Below, piece by piece: positions 35,334-43,061 of a stretch of 64,000 nucleotides of DNA. The position numbers were made by a program, and so were the translations under genes. The notes below the pieces were generated by a model. It saw only the letters and a list, made by a program, of their open reading frames with translations. It had not been told where the DNA came from and did not search any database. Numbering within the stretch: position 1 is the stretch's first letter; the number at the start of each line of letters is the position of its first letter. Origin of the DNA: Pseudarthrobacter sp. MM222 (GTDB lineage: Bacteria; Actinomycetota; Actinomycetes; Actinomycetales; Micrococcaceae); the NCBI RefSeq assembly GCF_947090775.1, contig NZ_OX352321.1, positions 3,162,001-3,226,000 of the forward strand, read 5' to 3'.

Positions 35334-35961
35334 TAGTTCAATCAGGTATGGGCGAAGCACGCCACAAGGCCGGAAAGTAGTCACTCACGGCACCGCCGAG
35401 GATGTCGCGTCGGCGTTGGGCCGCCGGCTCGCGCCAGAGACCAAGTGGGCCGATCTTTCCGGCGCGTACGGGGAGCCTGCGTCTGCGCAGGGGCTGGGGA
35501 CTGTCTACCCGCCTGAGGAGGGACGGCTCGACGCCGCCGGATTCCGCGCCCTGGCCCGAGTGCTAACGAAGACGACCGACGGCCCGTTCCTGGCAGCATT
35601 CTGGACCGGATGGGACCCGATCTCTGCCGACAGCGAGGCAGCACGCTTTATCCGCCGCGGCGACACCGTCGTCATCCAGGGCGAGCAGTACATGCTCTTC
35701 AGCATTGAAAGCGGCGAAATAGCAGATGCGAGTTGGATGAGCGCGCTGGCGTTCGGATGGACTGAAGGAAACGGGCTTACACCCAATTACCTGTGGCCCC
35801 CAGGCGGCAGCTGGTGCCTGGGCACGAACATCGACCTTGACTCCAGCATCCTTGGAGGGCCCGCACGGGTTCTGTCCGAGGTGGAATCACTGCCGGAACT
35901 CGAAGCTCTCTACGTCACCCCGTCCACGGACCTGGCCTCGTCGGTACCGAAAGCCCGCTGA
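35254..35961 (+). CDS. Conserved hypothetical protein, 5' end unclear
   Basis: The conserved part begins near 35390 (EDVASALGRRL) and runs to the stop, about 190 residues, with a characteristic LTPNYLWPPGGSWCLGTNIDLDS close to the C-terminus. I associate this pattern with an uncharacterised actinobacterial family, from memory. The frame is open upstream to an ATG at 35254, but that stretch (SSIRYGRSTPQGRK) looks non-conserved and overlaps the transposase-like scrap in another frame, so the native start may be lost or lie among rare codons near 35380. No catalytic motif is seen. Confidence 0.5.
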   Translation: MLAEPAGEGADHRTISRRLTPAAPTADSSIRYGRSTPQGRKVVTHGTAEDVASALGRRLAPETKWADLSGAYGEPASAQGLGTVYPPEEGRLDAAGFRALARVLTKTTDGPFLAAFWTGWDPISADSEAARFIRRGDTVVIQGEQYMLFSIESGEIADASWMSALAFGWTEGNGLTPNYLWPPGGSWCLGTNIDLDSSILGGPARVLSEVESLPELEALYVTPSTDLASSVPKAR

Positions 35962-36020
35962 CACAACTGAGGCCGCCGTGCTCCAGGCGCGGCGCCCTCA
36001 GTGATCAACTCTGGAGGGAC

Positions 36021-36618
36021 CTACTTACCGCAGGCCAAAGGCGACTTCACCGTCGAGACTGACGAATAGTACATCCGCCCGGCCTGCACGCTGGTCCCGT
36101 TGGTCGTCTGCACGTACGTCGAGGTGTTCCTATTCTTGCAGAACCACTCGAGCGAGGTCAGCGTCAGGCTCCGGGTGTAGTAGCCGGTCTGGCCTCGACT
36201 CGCCATGGGGACCCAGGAAAGGCCTGCCCATTCCACCATGTACAGCACGCTGGTGTGGCTGATCTGGCTCGGCGTTCCCATCAGGCATTTTGTATAAGGC
36301 TTGGCCCCAACGGAGCCGTAGCCGGACGATGACCGCAGGTGGACGACTGAGGGGTAGAGGGTGCACACCTACGGGTCGAAGGTGGCTTGCGTGGTGATCA
36401 TCCCGCTGGTGGCCTCAGTCGGCACCTGCTGGTAGATAACTGGCTGACCGGCGATCTTCTGCAGCTTCTTGAGTTCGGCGACTTCCCTAGCTGTCGCCTT
36501 GCGTTCGGCCGACTTGCCGGGCCCCCTCCTTGGGTGCGGCGTTGGCGGCCGGTGCCGAGGTCAGGACGAGACCGGTGATCGCCAAGGCGGCGAGCAGCCC
36601 CGAGACTCTTCTGTGCAT
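36021..36618 (-). pseudogene. Broken gene for an exported protein (frameshift plus amber codon)
   Basis: A signal peptide (MHRRVSGLLAALAITGLVLTS, cleavage after ANA) starts at 36618. Its frame is lost in a run of five Gs near 36525. Removing one G restores a long frame (KSAERKATAREVAELKKLQKIAG...) that is then stopped by a single TAG at about 36370, after which the same frame stays open for another 115 codons to 36021, ending SVSTVKSPLACGK. The reconstructed protein is about 198 residues, secreted, with four cysteines in the C-terminal part. The function is unknown. Both lesions together argue for decay rather than a single sequencing error. Confidence 0.65.
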
Positions 36619-36645
36619 ATTTCCCCCTATTTTTCTTGGCTGTCC

Positions 36646-36839
36646 ATGACCACTCAACTGACTTTCCAAGGGCTCCTGGACGCCATCGCCGCGGCCCCCA
36701 GGACGCCATCGTGAAGGTTTCCGGCTTCGCCTCGGCCGGCAACGCGGGTGAGATGTTCCGCAGCCCCCCATTCCAGGACGGCGTGTCCATCGCCCACGGA
36801 TTCGAAAACGGCACCGTGGAGATGAATGCTGCCGAGTAG
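36646..36839 (+). pseudogene. Remnant of an unidentified gene with a frameshift
   Basis: A frame starting MTTQLTFQGLLDAIAAAP at 36646 terminates after 22 codons. Shifting by one base at a run of five Cs near 36695 joins it to DAIVKVSGFASAGNAGEMF...ENGTVEMNAAE, which stops at 36839; the following bases keep protein-like codons (MRTGPGLTCYHF) until about 36985. This looks like a decayed coding sequence of which only a piece remains. No family is recognised. Confidence 0.4.
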
Positions 36840-37044
36840 GCCGGCTTCATGCGGACCGGTCCGGGGCTGACCTGCTATCACTTCAACCTTCAAGGCTCCG
36901 CTGACCAGCACCTGCCGGCACCTAAGTTGCCCGTGAAGACCGCAGCAGGGAAAGGAAGGCCCAATGTGGGCGAAACCGACTGGTAGGGACGACACGCGGG
37001 GACATGTCCGCTTGGACGTCAGTGGCCGGTGCCACCATCGAAGT

Positions 37045-37332
37045 ATGAGCGTTCCAACGGTGGAAGCAGCGATCAACGAGCTCATGGACTGGGCCTGGCA
37101 CGCAGTCGAAGAGCTGCTCGCGAGACGCGGGCTCCTGGGCGACGGCCTCGTCGTCGAGGACTTCACGGGGCTGACCTCGTGGCTGGAAGACGCCACCAGG
37201 TACACCGTGGTGCACTCCCGCTCGGCCGCGGTCCTCTTTGTGGATACCCAGCCGGTCGACGCCATCCCCTTCCACCGCGACCTGCTGGGCGCCGACGACC
37301 CCAAGGCCTTCTTCACCCTCCCCCGGTCATAA
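37045..37332 (+). CDS. Small hypothetical protein
   Basis: 95 residues, MSVPTVEAAINELMDWAWHAVEE... to FFTLPRS. It is acidic and probably soluble, with Trp-rich segments (MDWAWH and SWLED). No signal peptide, TM helix or known motif is present. The ATG has GAAG a few bases upstream. Codon use looks like genuine coding sequence. It sits between decayed genes and the AAA ATPase gene; the gap 37333-37565 holds only a 30-codon open frame of doubtful status. Confidence 0.5.
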   Translation: MSVPTVEAAINELMDWAWHAVEELLARRGLLGDGLVVEDFTGLTSWLEDATRYTVVHSRSAAVLFVDTQPVDAIPFHRDLLGADDPKAFFTLPRS

Positions 37333-37565
37333 AGGAAGGAGACGCCGCGGTGGCCTGTTTAGCGGCGGTCCCGTGCATACACATAGTGACCATGACGACC
37401 ATTGAAGCATTTTCCCTCCGCACCGGGGACGAGGCAGCCCACCGATTGCTCCACAGTGCCCGCGCCCTCTCGCAGCGAGCCTGACGTTGCCCTCTCACCA
37501 AAAGGGGGTTGATTCCGGTAAGGCCAACCCCATCCCGGTCGGGAATCGAGTACTACAGTGGATGC

Positions 37566-38606
37566 ATGGCTACCAGCCGCAATCCGCTCGACGACCTGCG
37601 CGAAACCATCGGCCATCTGGCCGATCAGCTCAGGCTGCACGGTTCGGAGCGCGTTGATGACCTGGTCGGCGATCTCATCGGCGCGAGGCCCGGGCCGGCG
37701 CGTCCGCTGTCCGAGGTGCAGGCCGAGCTCGACGCGCTGGTCGGACTAGAGACCGTGAAGGAACAGGTGCGGGCGCTCGTCGCACTGCTCCAGGTCCAGG
37801 CCCGCCGTAAGGCGCACGGCCTGCCGGAGGTGGCCACATCACAGCATCTGGTGTTCCTCGGAAACCCGGGCACGGGCAAGACCACCGTGGCGCGGCTCTT
37901 GGCCGAGATGTACCGCGCGGTCGGTCTGCTGCAGAAAGGCCACCTGGTCGAGGTCGACCGTTCGGGCCTGGTGGGGCAGTACGTCGGCGCGACCGCCATC
38001 AAGACGGACCGGGTGATCCGGCGTGCGCTGGACGGCGTCCTGTTCATCGACGAGGCCTACGCGCTGGCTCCGGAGGACGGCCGAATGGACTTCGGCCCCG
38101 AGGCGATCGAGGTCCTGCTCAAGAGGATGGAGGACCACCGCCACCGCCTGGTCGTGATCGTGGCCGGGTACCCGCGGCTGATGGAGTCTTTCTTGCTCTC
38201 GAACCCCGGACTGCGCTCCCGGTTCGCCCGCGAGATCACGTTCCCCGACTACTCCGTCGACGCACTCCAGACGATCTTCCACCAGATGCTGGCCCAGCAC
38301 GAGTACACGCTGGAGCCGGATGCGGACCAGATGCTGCGCCGCATCTTCACCGGGCTCCACGCGGGCGAGGACTCCGGCAACGCACGGTTCGCCCGCACGC
38401 TGTTCGAGCAGGCGATCAACCGGCAGGCGCTGCGGCTGTCGCTCGACGAGGAACAAAGTCTCGACGCGCTTGATCGTGAGGCCGTCATGACGCTCACCGC
38501 GGACGACATCGTCAAGGCCACGCTGGCCTTGGGCGAGGAACCAGAGCCGGAGCCGGAACCGACGCCGGAACCGGAGCGGTCACGCTGGTGGCGCTGGCTG
38601 GCCTAA
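37566..38606 (+). CDS. AAA+ ATPase of the CbbX/SpoVK/EccA type
   Basis: 346 residues. After an N-terminal helical region (1-60) the AAA+ module has Walker [10 protein letters not shown] (99-107), pore-loop-like GLVGQYVG (134-141), Walker B VLFIDEA (158-164), sensor-1 region VIVAGYP and arginine finger [15 protein letters not shown]. This is the CbbX-like family that includes rubisco activase CbbX, SpoVK and the C-terminal half of EccA of ESX secretion. It lacks EccA's TPR half, and no ESX or rubisco genes are in view. The C-terminus is Pro/Glu-rich and ends RWWRWLA. The substrate is unknown. Confidence 0.88.
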   Translation: MATSRNPLDDLRETIGHLADQLRLHGSERVDDLVGDLIGARPGPARPLSEVQAELDALVGLETVKEQVRALVALLQVQARRKAHGLPEVATSQHLVFLGNPGTGKTTVARLLAEMYRAVGLLQKGHLVEVDRSGLVGQYVGATAIKTDRVIRRALDGVLFIDEAYALAPEDGRMDFGPEAIEVLLKRMEDHRHRLVVIVAGYPRLMESFLLSNPGLRSRFAREITFPDYSVDALQTIFHQMLAQHEYTLEPDADQMLRRIFTGLHAGEDSGNARFARTLFEQAINRQALRLSLDEEQSLDALDREAVMTLTADDIVKATLALGEEPEPEPEPTPEPERSRWWRWLA

Positions 38607-38825
38607 CCGGATCTGCGGCGGCTGTCGGGCGAAGGCTCGTCCTGCCCTCGAGCGGAAAAATCCCAACTATTCCGCTGTCGTGCAACCGGAGGACAACTTT
38701 CCTACCCACCCCAAGCGTGCTCGCTACGCCGCATGCCTGTGCCAAGGGGCGGCGGCCGTTACAAGGCCCGAAGTGTTATCAAAGTGTTTATTCAGGGTCC
38801 ACCGCGACCCCAAAACCCTTGCAAA

Positions 38826-38901
38826 TGGTGGAGCTAAGGAGATTCGAACTCCTGACCTCTTCGATGCGAACGAAGCGCTCTACCAACTGAGCTATAGCCC
38901 C
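38826..38901 (-). tRNA. tRNA-Ala (anticodon CGC)
   Basis: A 76-base cloverleaf including an encoded CCA end. Acceptor GGGGCTA pairs with TAGCTCC, giving the G3:U70 alanine identity pair. D-arm AGCTCAGTTGGTAGAGC, anticodon stem CTTCG/CGAAG with loop TTCGCAT (anticodon CGC, reading GCG) and T-arm GGAGTTCGAATCTCC all fold. A nine-base perfect hairpin (GCAACGCCG/CGGCGTTGC, 38905-38934) lies three bases before the 5' end. The 3' end faces the accessory pocket at lower coordinates. Confidence 0.96.
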
Positions 38902-39105
38902 GAAGCAACGCCGGTCCAGGAGGAACGGCGTTGCCGGTGAACCTAGGCTACAAAGTATTGGCGATCTTTGCCAGCCAGCCACGCAAGGTCTCGCTGCCGT
39001 GTCGCGCACCACTGATCATGTCCAGCACGGCCAGGAGACACTTTCCAGCGGCTCGTGCGGCAGCGGCCGCGGCGCGTCCGTTTGAACCGGTCGCCCGCTG
39101 GACGC

Positions 39106-39142
39106 AAAAACCCCGGGCGGCCGCAGTGGGCTGCCCGGGGTT
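39106..39142 (-). terminator. Rho-independent terminator
   Basis: CCCCGGGC and GCCCGGGG arms are followed on the minus strand by TTTTT, a textbook terminator 13 bases beyond the membrane-protein gene that ends at 39155. Confidence 0.85.
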
Positions 39143-39154
39143 GCGAAGAACGAA

Positions 39155-40137
39155 TCAGGCGCGGCGGCGCTGGAGGACGTCATCCAGGTTGCTCAGGGCC
39201 CGCTGCCCCTTACCAACGACTTTCGCGTCGTCGTCAGCGCCGGCCGAGGCTGCAGCCGCCGCCTGGTTGAGGCCCTGCTTCAGCGAAGGCTTGCCGACTG
39301 CCTTGGGGGCTTCCGGCAGATCCAACGGCTCCGGAGCCGCCCGCTCAGCTTTGGCGGCCTCGACGTACGTGGGCTTGGGCACTTCCACCGGCTCCCAGCT
39401 GGCGGCTTCAGCATTGGACGACCCGGTGTCCAGTGCGGTTGCGAGGTCACCGGACGCCACGGCTTCGGCCAGAGCGGCCTGCCGGAGTTCCTGGGCGGTG
39501 AGGGGTTTCGGCGCCGGCCGCGGCGGGGCAGCAACGGCCTGCGCGTCGAAGAGGGGGCTGTCAGGACGCTGATCAGACTCCTGCGACGCTGCTGATCGTT
39601 GAGTGGAATCCCCCGGCGCGATTCTGGATGGTGCGCTCATGGCTGAGCGGAAAGCCTCGTCCACCTTGCGCCGGCGATCACGCACAGCGAGACGTCGGAG
39701 CAGCACGACGGCGCCACCGGCACCGAGCAGGGCCACCACGGGCAACCAGGACGGGCCGAGTCCAAAAATTCGCAGGGCTGCCGAGATGATGCCGGTGAGC
39801 AGCGAGAGCAACCCCGCCAGGGCGAGGGCCAGGCGACCATACCGAATTCGGAACACCGGGGCGGTGGTCCCCGACTGCCGGAGTCCATCCAGGGGGTGGA
39901 ACTCGTGGCAGGAACGGCGCGCTGTGTACTGGTCATGGGTTTCTCCTGCTGGGGCGTCATCATCATGACCTTCCCGGCTTGGGGGTCTGCTGTTGCAATG
40001 TCAACGACATCCGCCAGGAGCTCGCCCGCAGGCTGCAGCTGGTGCCGTCCGTTCCGGAGCACGTAGGGGGCCACCCATACAATCCAGAGCGCAACAGCAA
40101 TGACAAGGATCACAGAGCTGCTAAGAGGGAAGTCCAC
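39155..40137 (-). pseudogene. Membrane protein gene with an apparent -1 frameshift
   Basis: Two adjoining frames look like halves of one protein. The first (GTG at 40137, or TTG 40143) gives an N-terminal TM (VILVIAVALWIVWVAPYVLR), NGRHQLQPAGELLADVV, and loses sense near 39860. The second begins VFRIRYGRLALALAGLL there, with two TM helices and a long Ala/Pro/Glu-rich cytoplasmic tail ending LDDVLQRRRA. One base seems missing around CCCCGGTG (about 39857). Joined, the protein is about 327 residues; I recall related single-ORF proteins in Arthrobacter. Either mutation, sequencing error or two separate genes is possible. A terminator follows. Confidence 0.6.
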
Positions 40138-40256
40138 AGTCAAAACGGTATGAGCAACACGGCCGACGGGCCCGCATTGGGCGCGGTGTGTCGCGAGGCA
40201 ACCGGCAAATGACTTGATTTACGACGTTCTGGCTGGTCATCACGGGATTCAGCCGA

Positions 40257-40877
40257 TCAGGACGACCGGGTCTTGAGCCACCTGGAAAGCAGACCCTCGG
40301 GCACTTCCTCGGCGGTCAGCGCGAAGGTTCGGTGGTCGGCCCATTCCCCGTTGATGTGTAGGAAACGCGGCCGGTAGCCCTCGTCCCGGAAGCCAAGCTT
40401 CTCCACCACTCGGAGGCTGGCCGCATTCTCGGGCCTGATGTTGATCTCCATCCGGTGCAGCCCGAGAGTGCCGAAGCAGTGGTCCGTGGCCATGGCCACA
40501 GCGGTGGGGGCGATGCCGTGGCCCGCCCGTTGCTGGTCCACCCAGTAGCCGAGAGTGGCCATCATCGCCGAACCCCAGACTATGGATGACACCGTCAACT
40601 GTCCGACGATCACCGGCTCCCGGAAGCCCGGCGTCCATTCCGTAATAACGAACGGCAGCGCCGAGGCTTGCGCCGCCTGTGCCTTGAGGGAGCGCACCAT
40701 CTGACGGTAGTCGGGAAGTCCGCCGCCCGGAAGGGGGTTGGATGCCTCCCAGGGGGCGAGCCACTCGCTGTTGCGGGAACGGACTTCCGTCCACTCCTTG
40801 CGGTCACGGTACCGGATCGGCCGCAGCAGGATGTCACCGCATTCCAGCGTCACCGGCCAGTTGAAGCTGCCCCCCAC
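40257..40877 (-). CDS. GNAT-family N-acetyltransferase, RimJ-like
   Basis: About 206 residues. The GNAT fold is recognisable: LLRPIRYRDRKEW at the N-terminus, the acetyl-CoA loop region WVDQQRAGHGIAPTAVAMA (Q/R-x-x-G-x-G/A) and HRMEINIRPENAASLRVVEKLGFRDEGY. RimJ acetylates ribosomal protein S5 in E. coli; other targets are possible. The start is taken as GTG at 40877, six bases after the galU stop; the frame is open further upstream into galU. It is co-transcribed with galU, the same neighbour as mycobacterial rimJ. Confidence 0.88.
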   Translation of the reverse strand: MGGSFNWPVTLECGDILLRPIRYRDRKEWTEVRSRNSEWLAPWEASNPLPGGGLPDYRQMVRSLKAQAAQASALPFVITEWTPGFREPVIVGQLTVSSIVWGSAMMATLGYWVDQQRAGHGIAPTAVAMATDHCFGTLGLHRMEINIRPENAASLRVVEKLGFRDEGYRPRFLHINGEWADHRTFALTAEEVPEGLLSRWLKTRSS

Positions 40878-40882
40878 GGGAG

Positions 40883-41800
40883 TTACTTTGTCAGGCTGGC
40901 GGTGAGGCTGGAGGCGAAGTCGGGCAGCCACTCACGCAGGCCGGGACCGAGGTCATCGCTGTCGCAGGCGAGCTGTACGCAGGCCTTGAGGTAGCTGAGC
41001 TTGTCACCGGTGTCGTAGCGGCGGCCGCGGAAGACGACGCCGTACACGCCGTAACCTTCGCCGTCGCCGGCGGCGAGCGTCTGGAGCGCGTCGGTGAGCT
41101 GGATCTCGCCGCCACGGCCGGGCGCGGTGCGTTCCAGGACTTCGAAGACGGCCGGGTGGAGGACGTAGCGGCCGATCACGGCGAGGTTGGAGGGGGCATC
41201 CTCAACGTTGGGCTTTTCCACCAGCTGGTTGATGCGGACATACTCTTCGCCCTGGATCGCCTGGACGTCGGCGCAGCCGTAGGCGCTGATCTGGGAAGGG
41301 TCCACCTCGATCAGTGCTACAACCGACCCGCCGGTCTTGGCCTGGACTTCGATCATGGTGCTGAGGAGCTCATCGCGGGCATCGATCAGGTCGTCGCCCA
41401 GCAGAACAGCGAACGGTTCGTAGCCGACGTGCTGCTTCGCGCGCAGGACGGCGTGGCCCAGACCCAGGGGATCGCCCTGACGCACATAGTGGATGTCACC
41501 GAGGTTGCTCGCGGCCTGGATGGATTCCAGCTTGGCCGTGTCGCCCTTGGCTTCAAGCGTGGCTTCCAAGGTGGGGACACGGTCGAAGTGGTCCTCCAGC
41601 GCGCGCTTGTTGCGGCCCGTGATCATCAGGATGTCGCTCAGACCGACATTTACGGCCTCTTCGACGACGTACTGGATGGCAGGCTTGTCCACGACGGGAA
41701 GCATTTCCTTGGGCATGGCCTTGGTGGCCGGAAGGAACCTGGTGCCGAGGCCCGCAGCGGGGATGACGGCCTTGCGGACGGAAGCGATAGGTGTAGTCAC
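40883..41800 (-). CDS. galU: UTP-glucose-1-phosphate uridylyltransferase
   Basis: 305 residues. GalU makes UDP-glucose for glycans and trehalose. The nucleotide-binding start is AVIPAAGLGTRFLPATKAMPKEMLPVVDKP; other family motifs are LGLGHAVL, AVLLGDDLID and VEKP, and the C-terminal sugar site GVVFRGRRYDTGDKLSYL. It starts with GTG. It is divergent from the 5-FCL gene and followed by the RimJ-like gene, the layout known in mycobacteria. Confidence 0.97.
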   Translation of the reverse strand: MTTPIASVRKAVIPAAGLGTRFLPATKAMPKEMLPVVDKPAIQYVVEEAVNVGLSDILMITGRNKRALEDHFDRVPTLEATLEAKGDTAKLESIQAASNLGDIHYVRQGDPLGLGHAVLRAKQHVGYEPFAVLLGDDLIDARDELLSTMIEVQAKTGGSVVALIEVDPSQISAYGCADVQAIQGEEYVRINQLVEKPNVEDAPSNLAVIGRYVLHPAVFEVLERTAPGRGGEIQLTDALQTLAAGDGEGYGVYGVVFRGRRYDTGDKLSYLKACVQLACDSDDLGPGLREWLPDFASSLTASLTK

Positions 41801-41910
41801 CCGACTAATCTAACGGAGGTATTAAACATTCGGTAATTAGCTACAGCCGGTTAAGGGCACGGATCGGCCGCGCATGCGGTGCGGGATGCCCACAGGTGGA
41901 AGGCCGCGAG

Positions 41911-42549
41911 ATGAACGCAACGAAAGAAGAGATCCGCGCGAGGCACCGGACGCGCCGGGCACTACTGCGGCCTCCAGCGCTCGACGCGGCCGGCGCAGCG
42001 ATCGCGGAGCACGGGCTGATGTGGGCGAACGGACTGGCGGGCGGCCAGGCCGGAACGTTCGCCGCCTACCTGGGAGTCGGGAGCGAACCTCCTACCCTCC
42101 CCCTGCTGTCGGCGCTGCACGACGCCGGACACCGGGTGCTGCTGCCGGTGTGCGAACCCGGCATCACCCTCAGCTGGGTGTACTGGACGCCGGCGTCCGC
42201 CTTTGTCCGCAGCCGCTTCGCCCCAATCCAAGAACCGGTCGGCGAACCCTTTGGTCCGGAGATCATGCGGTCCGCCGTCGGCCTCTTCCTGCCGGCCACC
42301 GCCGTCGACCTCTCCGGCAACCGGATCGGCCAAGGCGGCGGGTACTACGACAAGTTCCTGACGACGCTGGAGATGCTTTTCCCGGGCCGGTTCGCGCCGG
42401 CCGACGGCGGCGGACGGCTTCCGCCGCTCCCCGCAATCGCCGTCGTCTATGACGGTGAGGTCCTGCCCGCCGGAAGCATTCCCGTGGAGTCCTATGACCG
42501 CCGGGTCCCGTCCGCCCTGACCCCCGGCGGCTTCGTCCGCCTGCTCTGA
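41911..42549 (+). CDS. 5-formyltetrahydrofolate cyclo-ligase
   Basis: 212 residues. It converts 5-formyl-THF to 5,10-methenyl-THF with ATP. The family signature is LSGNRIGQGGGYYDKFL, preceded by the FLPATAVD strand; the N-terminus has the basic RARHRTRRALL helix. The ATG at 41911 has GGAAGG about nine bases upstream; an in-frame GTG at 41896 is possible. Divergent from galU; ruc follows 135 bases later behind its own promoter. Confidence 0.94.
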   Translation: MNATKEEIRARHRTRRALLRPPALDAAGAAIAEHGLMWANGLAGGQAGTFAAYLGVGSEPPTLPLLSALHDAGHRVLLPVCEPGITLSWVYWTPASAFVRSRFAPIQEPVGEPFGPEIMRSAVGLFLPATAVDLSGNRIGQGGGYYDKFLTTLEMLFPGRFAPADGGGRLPPLPAIAVVYDGEVLPAGSIPVESYDRRVPSALTPGGFVRLL

Positions 42550-42568
42550 AGCCACGATCCCGGGATGA

Positions 42569-42600
42569 TAGAATTAGCACTCAGGCCCTGCGACTGCTAA
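42569..42600 (+). promoter_or_regulatory. CIRCE (HrcA) operator and -10 of the ruc gene
   Basis: TTAGCACTC, nine bases, then GACTGCTAA (42574-42600) matches the CIRCE consensus TTAGCACTC-N9-GAGTGCTAA with one mismatch. A -10-like TAGAAT (42569-42574) directly precedes it. The same order, -10 then CIRCE, occurs at groES in this window. Confidence 0.85.
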
Positions 42601-42684
42601 GTGCCGGAAGCCGTCGGTAGACATATTGGCGATCCGGACCGGGCAGCACCGGACCTGCTCGTTTGTCCCAAAGGAGGATTTCCA

Positions 42685-42942
42685 GTGCCCACGTATGCAT
42701 ATGCCTGCAAGGATTGCAGCCACGCCTTCGAGATCGTGCAGTCATTCACGGACAACTCCCTGACCTCCTGCCCCGAGTGCGAGGGCACTCTGCGCAAGAA
42801 GTTCAACAGCGTCGGCGTCGTCTTCAAGGGCTCCGGCTTCTACCGGACTGATTCCAGGGACGCCAAGGGCAGCACCGTTTCCCCTGCACCCGCTGCGACG
42901 CCGGCCGCTCCGGCCGCTCCCGCTCCGGCTGCCGCGAACTGA
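42685..42942 (+). CDS. ruc: FmdB/Ruc-type zinc-ribbon protein
   Basis: 85 residues. MPTYAYACKDC opens a zinc ribbon with Cys8, Cys11, Cys29 and Cys32 (CxxC...CPEC). A low-complexity Ala/Pro tail follows from about residue 60. In M. tuberculosis the orthologue Rv0991c (Ruc) is a redox-regulated, ATP-independent chaperone, oxidised cysteines releasing zinc; it has the same neighbours (5-FCL, galU, rimJ) and is under heat control. Here a CIRCE operator lies upstream. The start is GTG with AAGGAGG seven bases upstream; the frame is open further upstream. Confidence 0.9.
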   Translation: MPTYAYACKDCSHAFEIVQSFTDNSLTSCPECEGTLRKKFNSVGVVFKGSGFYRTDSRDAKGSTVSPAPAATPAAPAAPAPAAAN

Positions 42943-42955
42943 ACATCCGCTGCCG

Positions 42956-42974
42956 GCGGCGGTCCGCCGCTTTT
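42956..42974 (+). terminator. Short terminator after ruc
   Basis: GCGGC and GCCGC arms with a five-base loop are followed by TTTT, 14 bases past the ruc stop. Confidence 0.5.
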
Positions 42975-43061
42975 CCGGCACCGACGAATCCGCCTTGCGG
43001 GTTGTCCACATAGGCACCGCGGCGCCTGCCGCCGCCGTCCCGGTCGGGCTAGCGTGGCGTC

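Noticed and set aside
35997..36020. A short gap after the hypothetical gene as a separate small gene
   Set aside because: Nothing beyond a few codons; no start or ribosome site.
36780..36800. GATTCGAA near 36785 as a possible copy of the tRNA-Ala T-arm (att site)
   Set aside because: Only eight bases match and it lies inside a decayed coding frame; too short to call.
37392..37484. 30-codon ORF starting MTTIEAFSLRTGDE
   Set aside because: No ribosome site, no neighbours that explain it, too short to judge.
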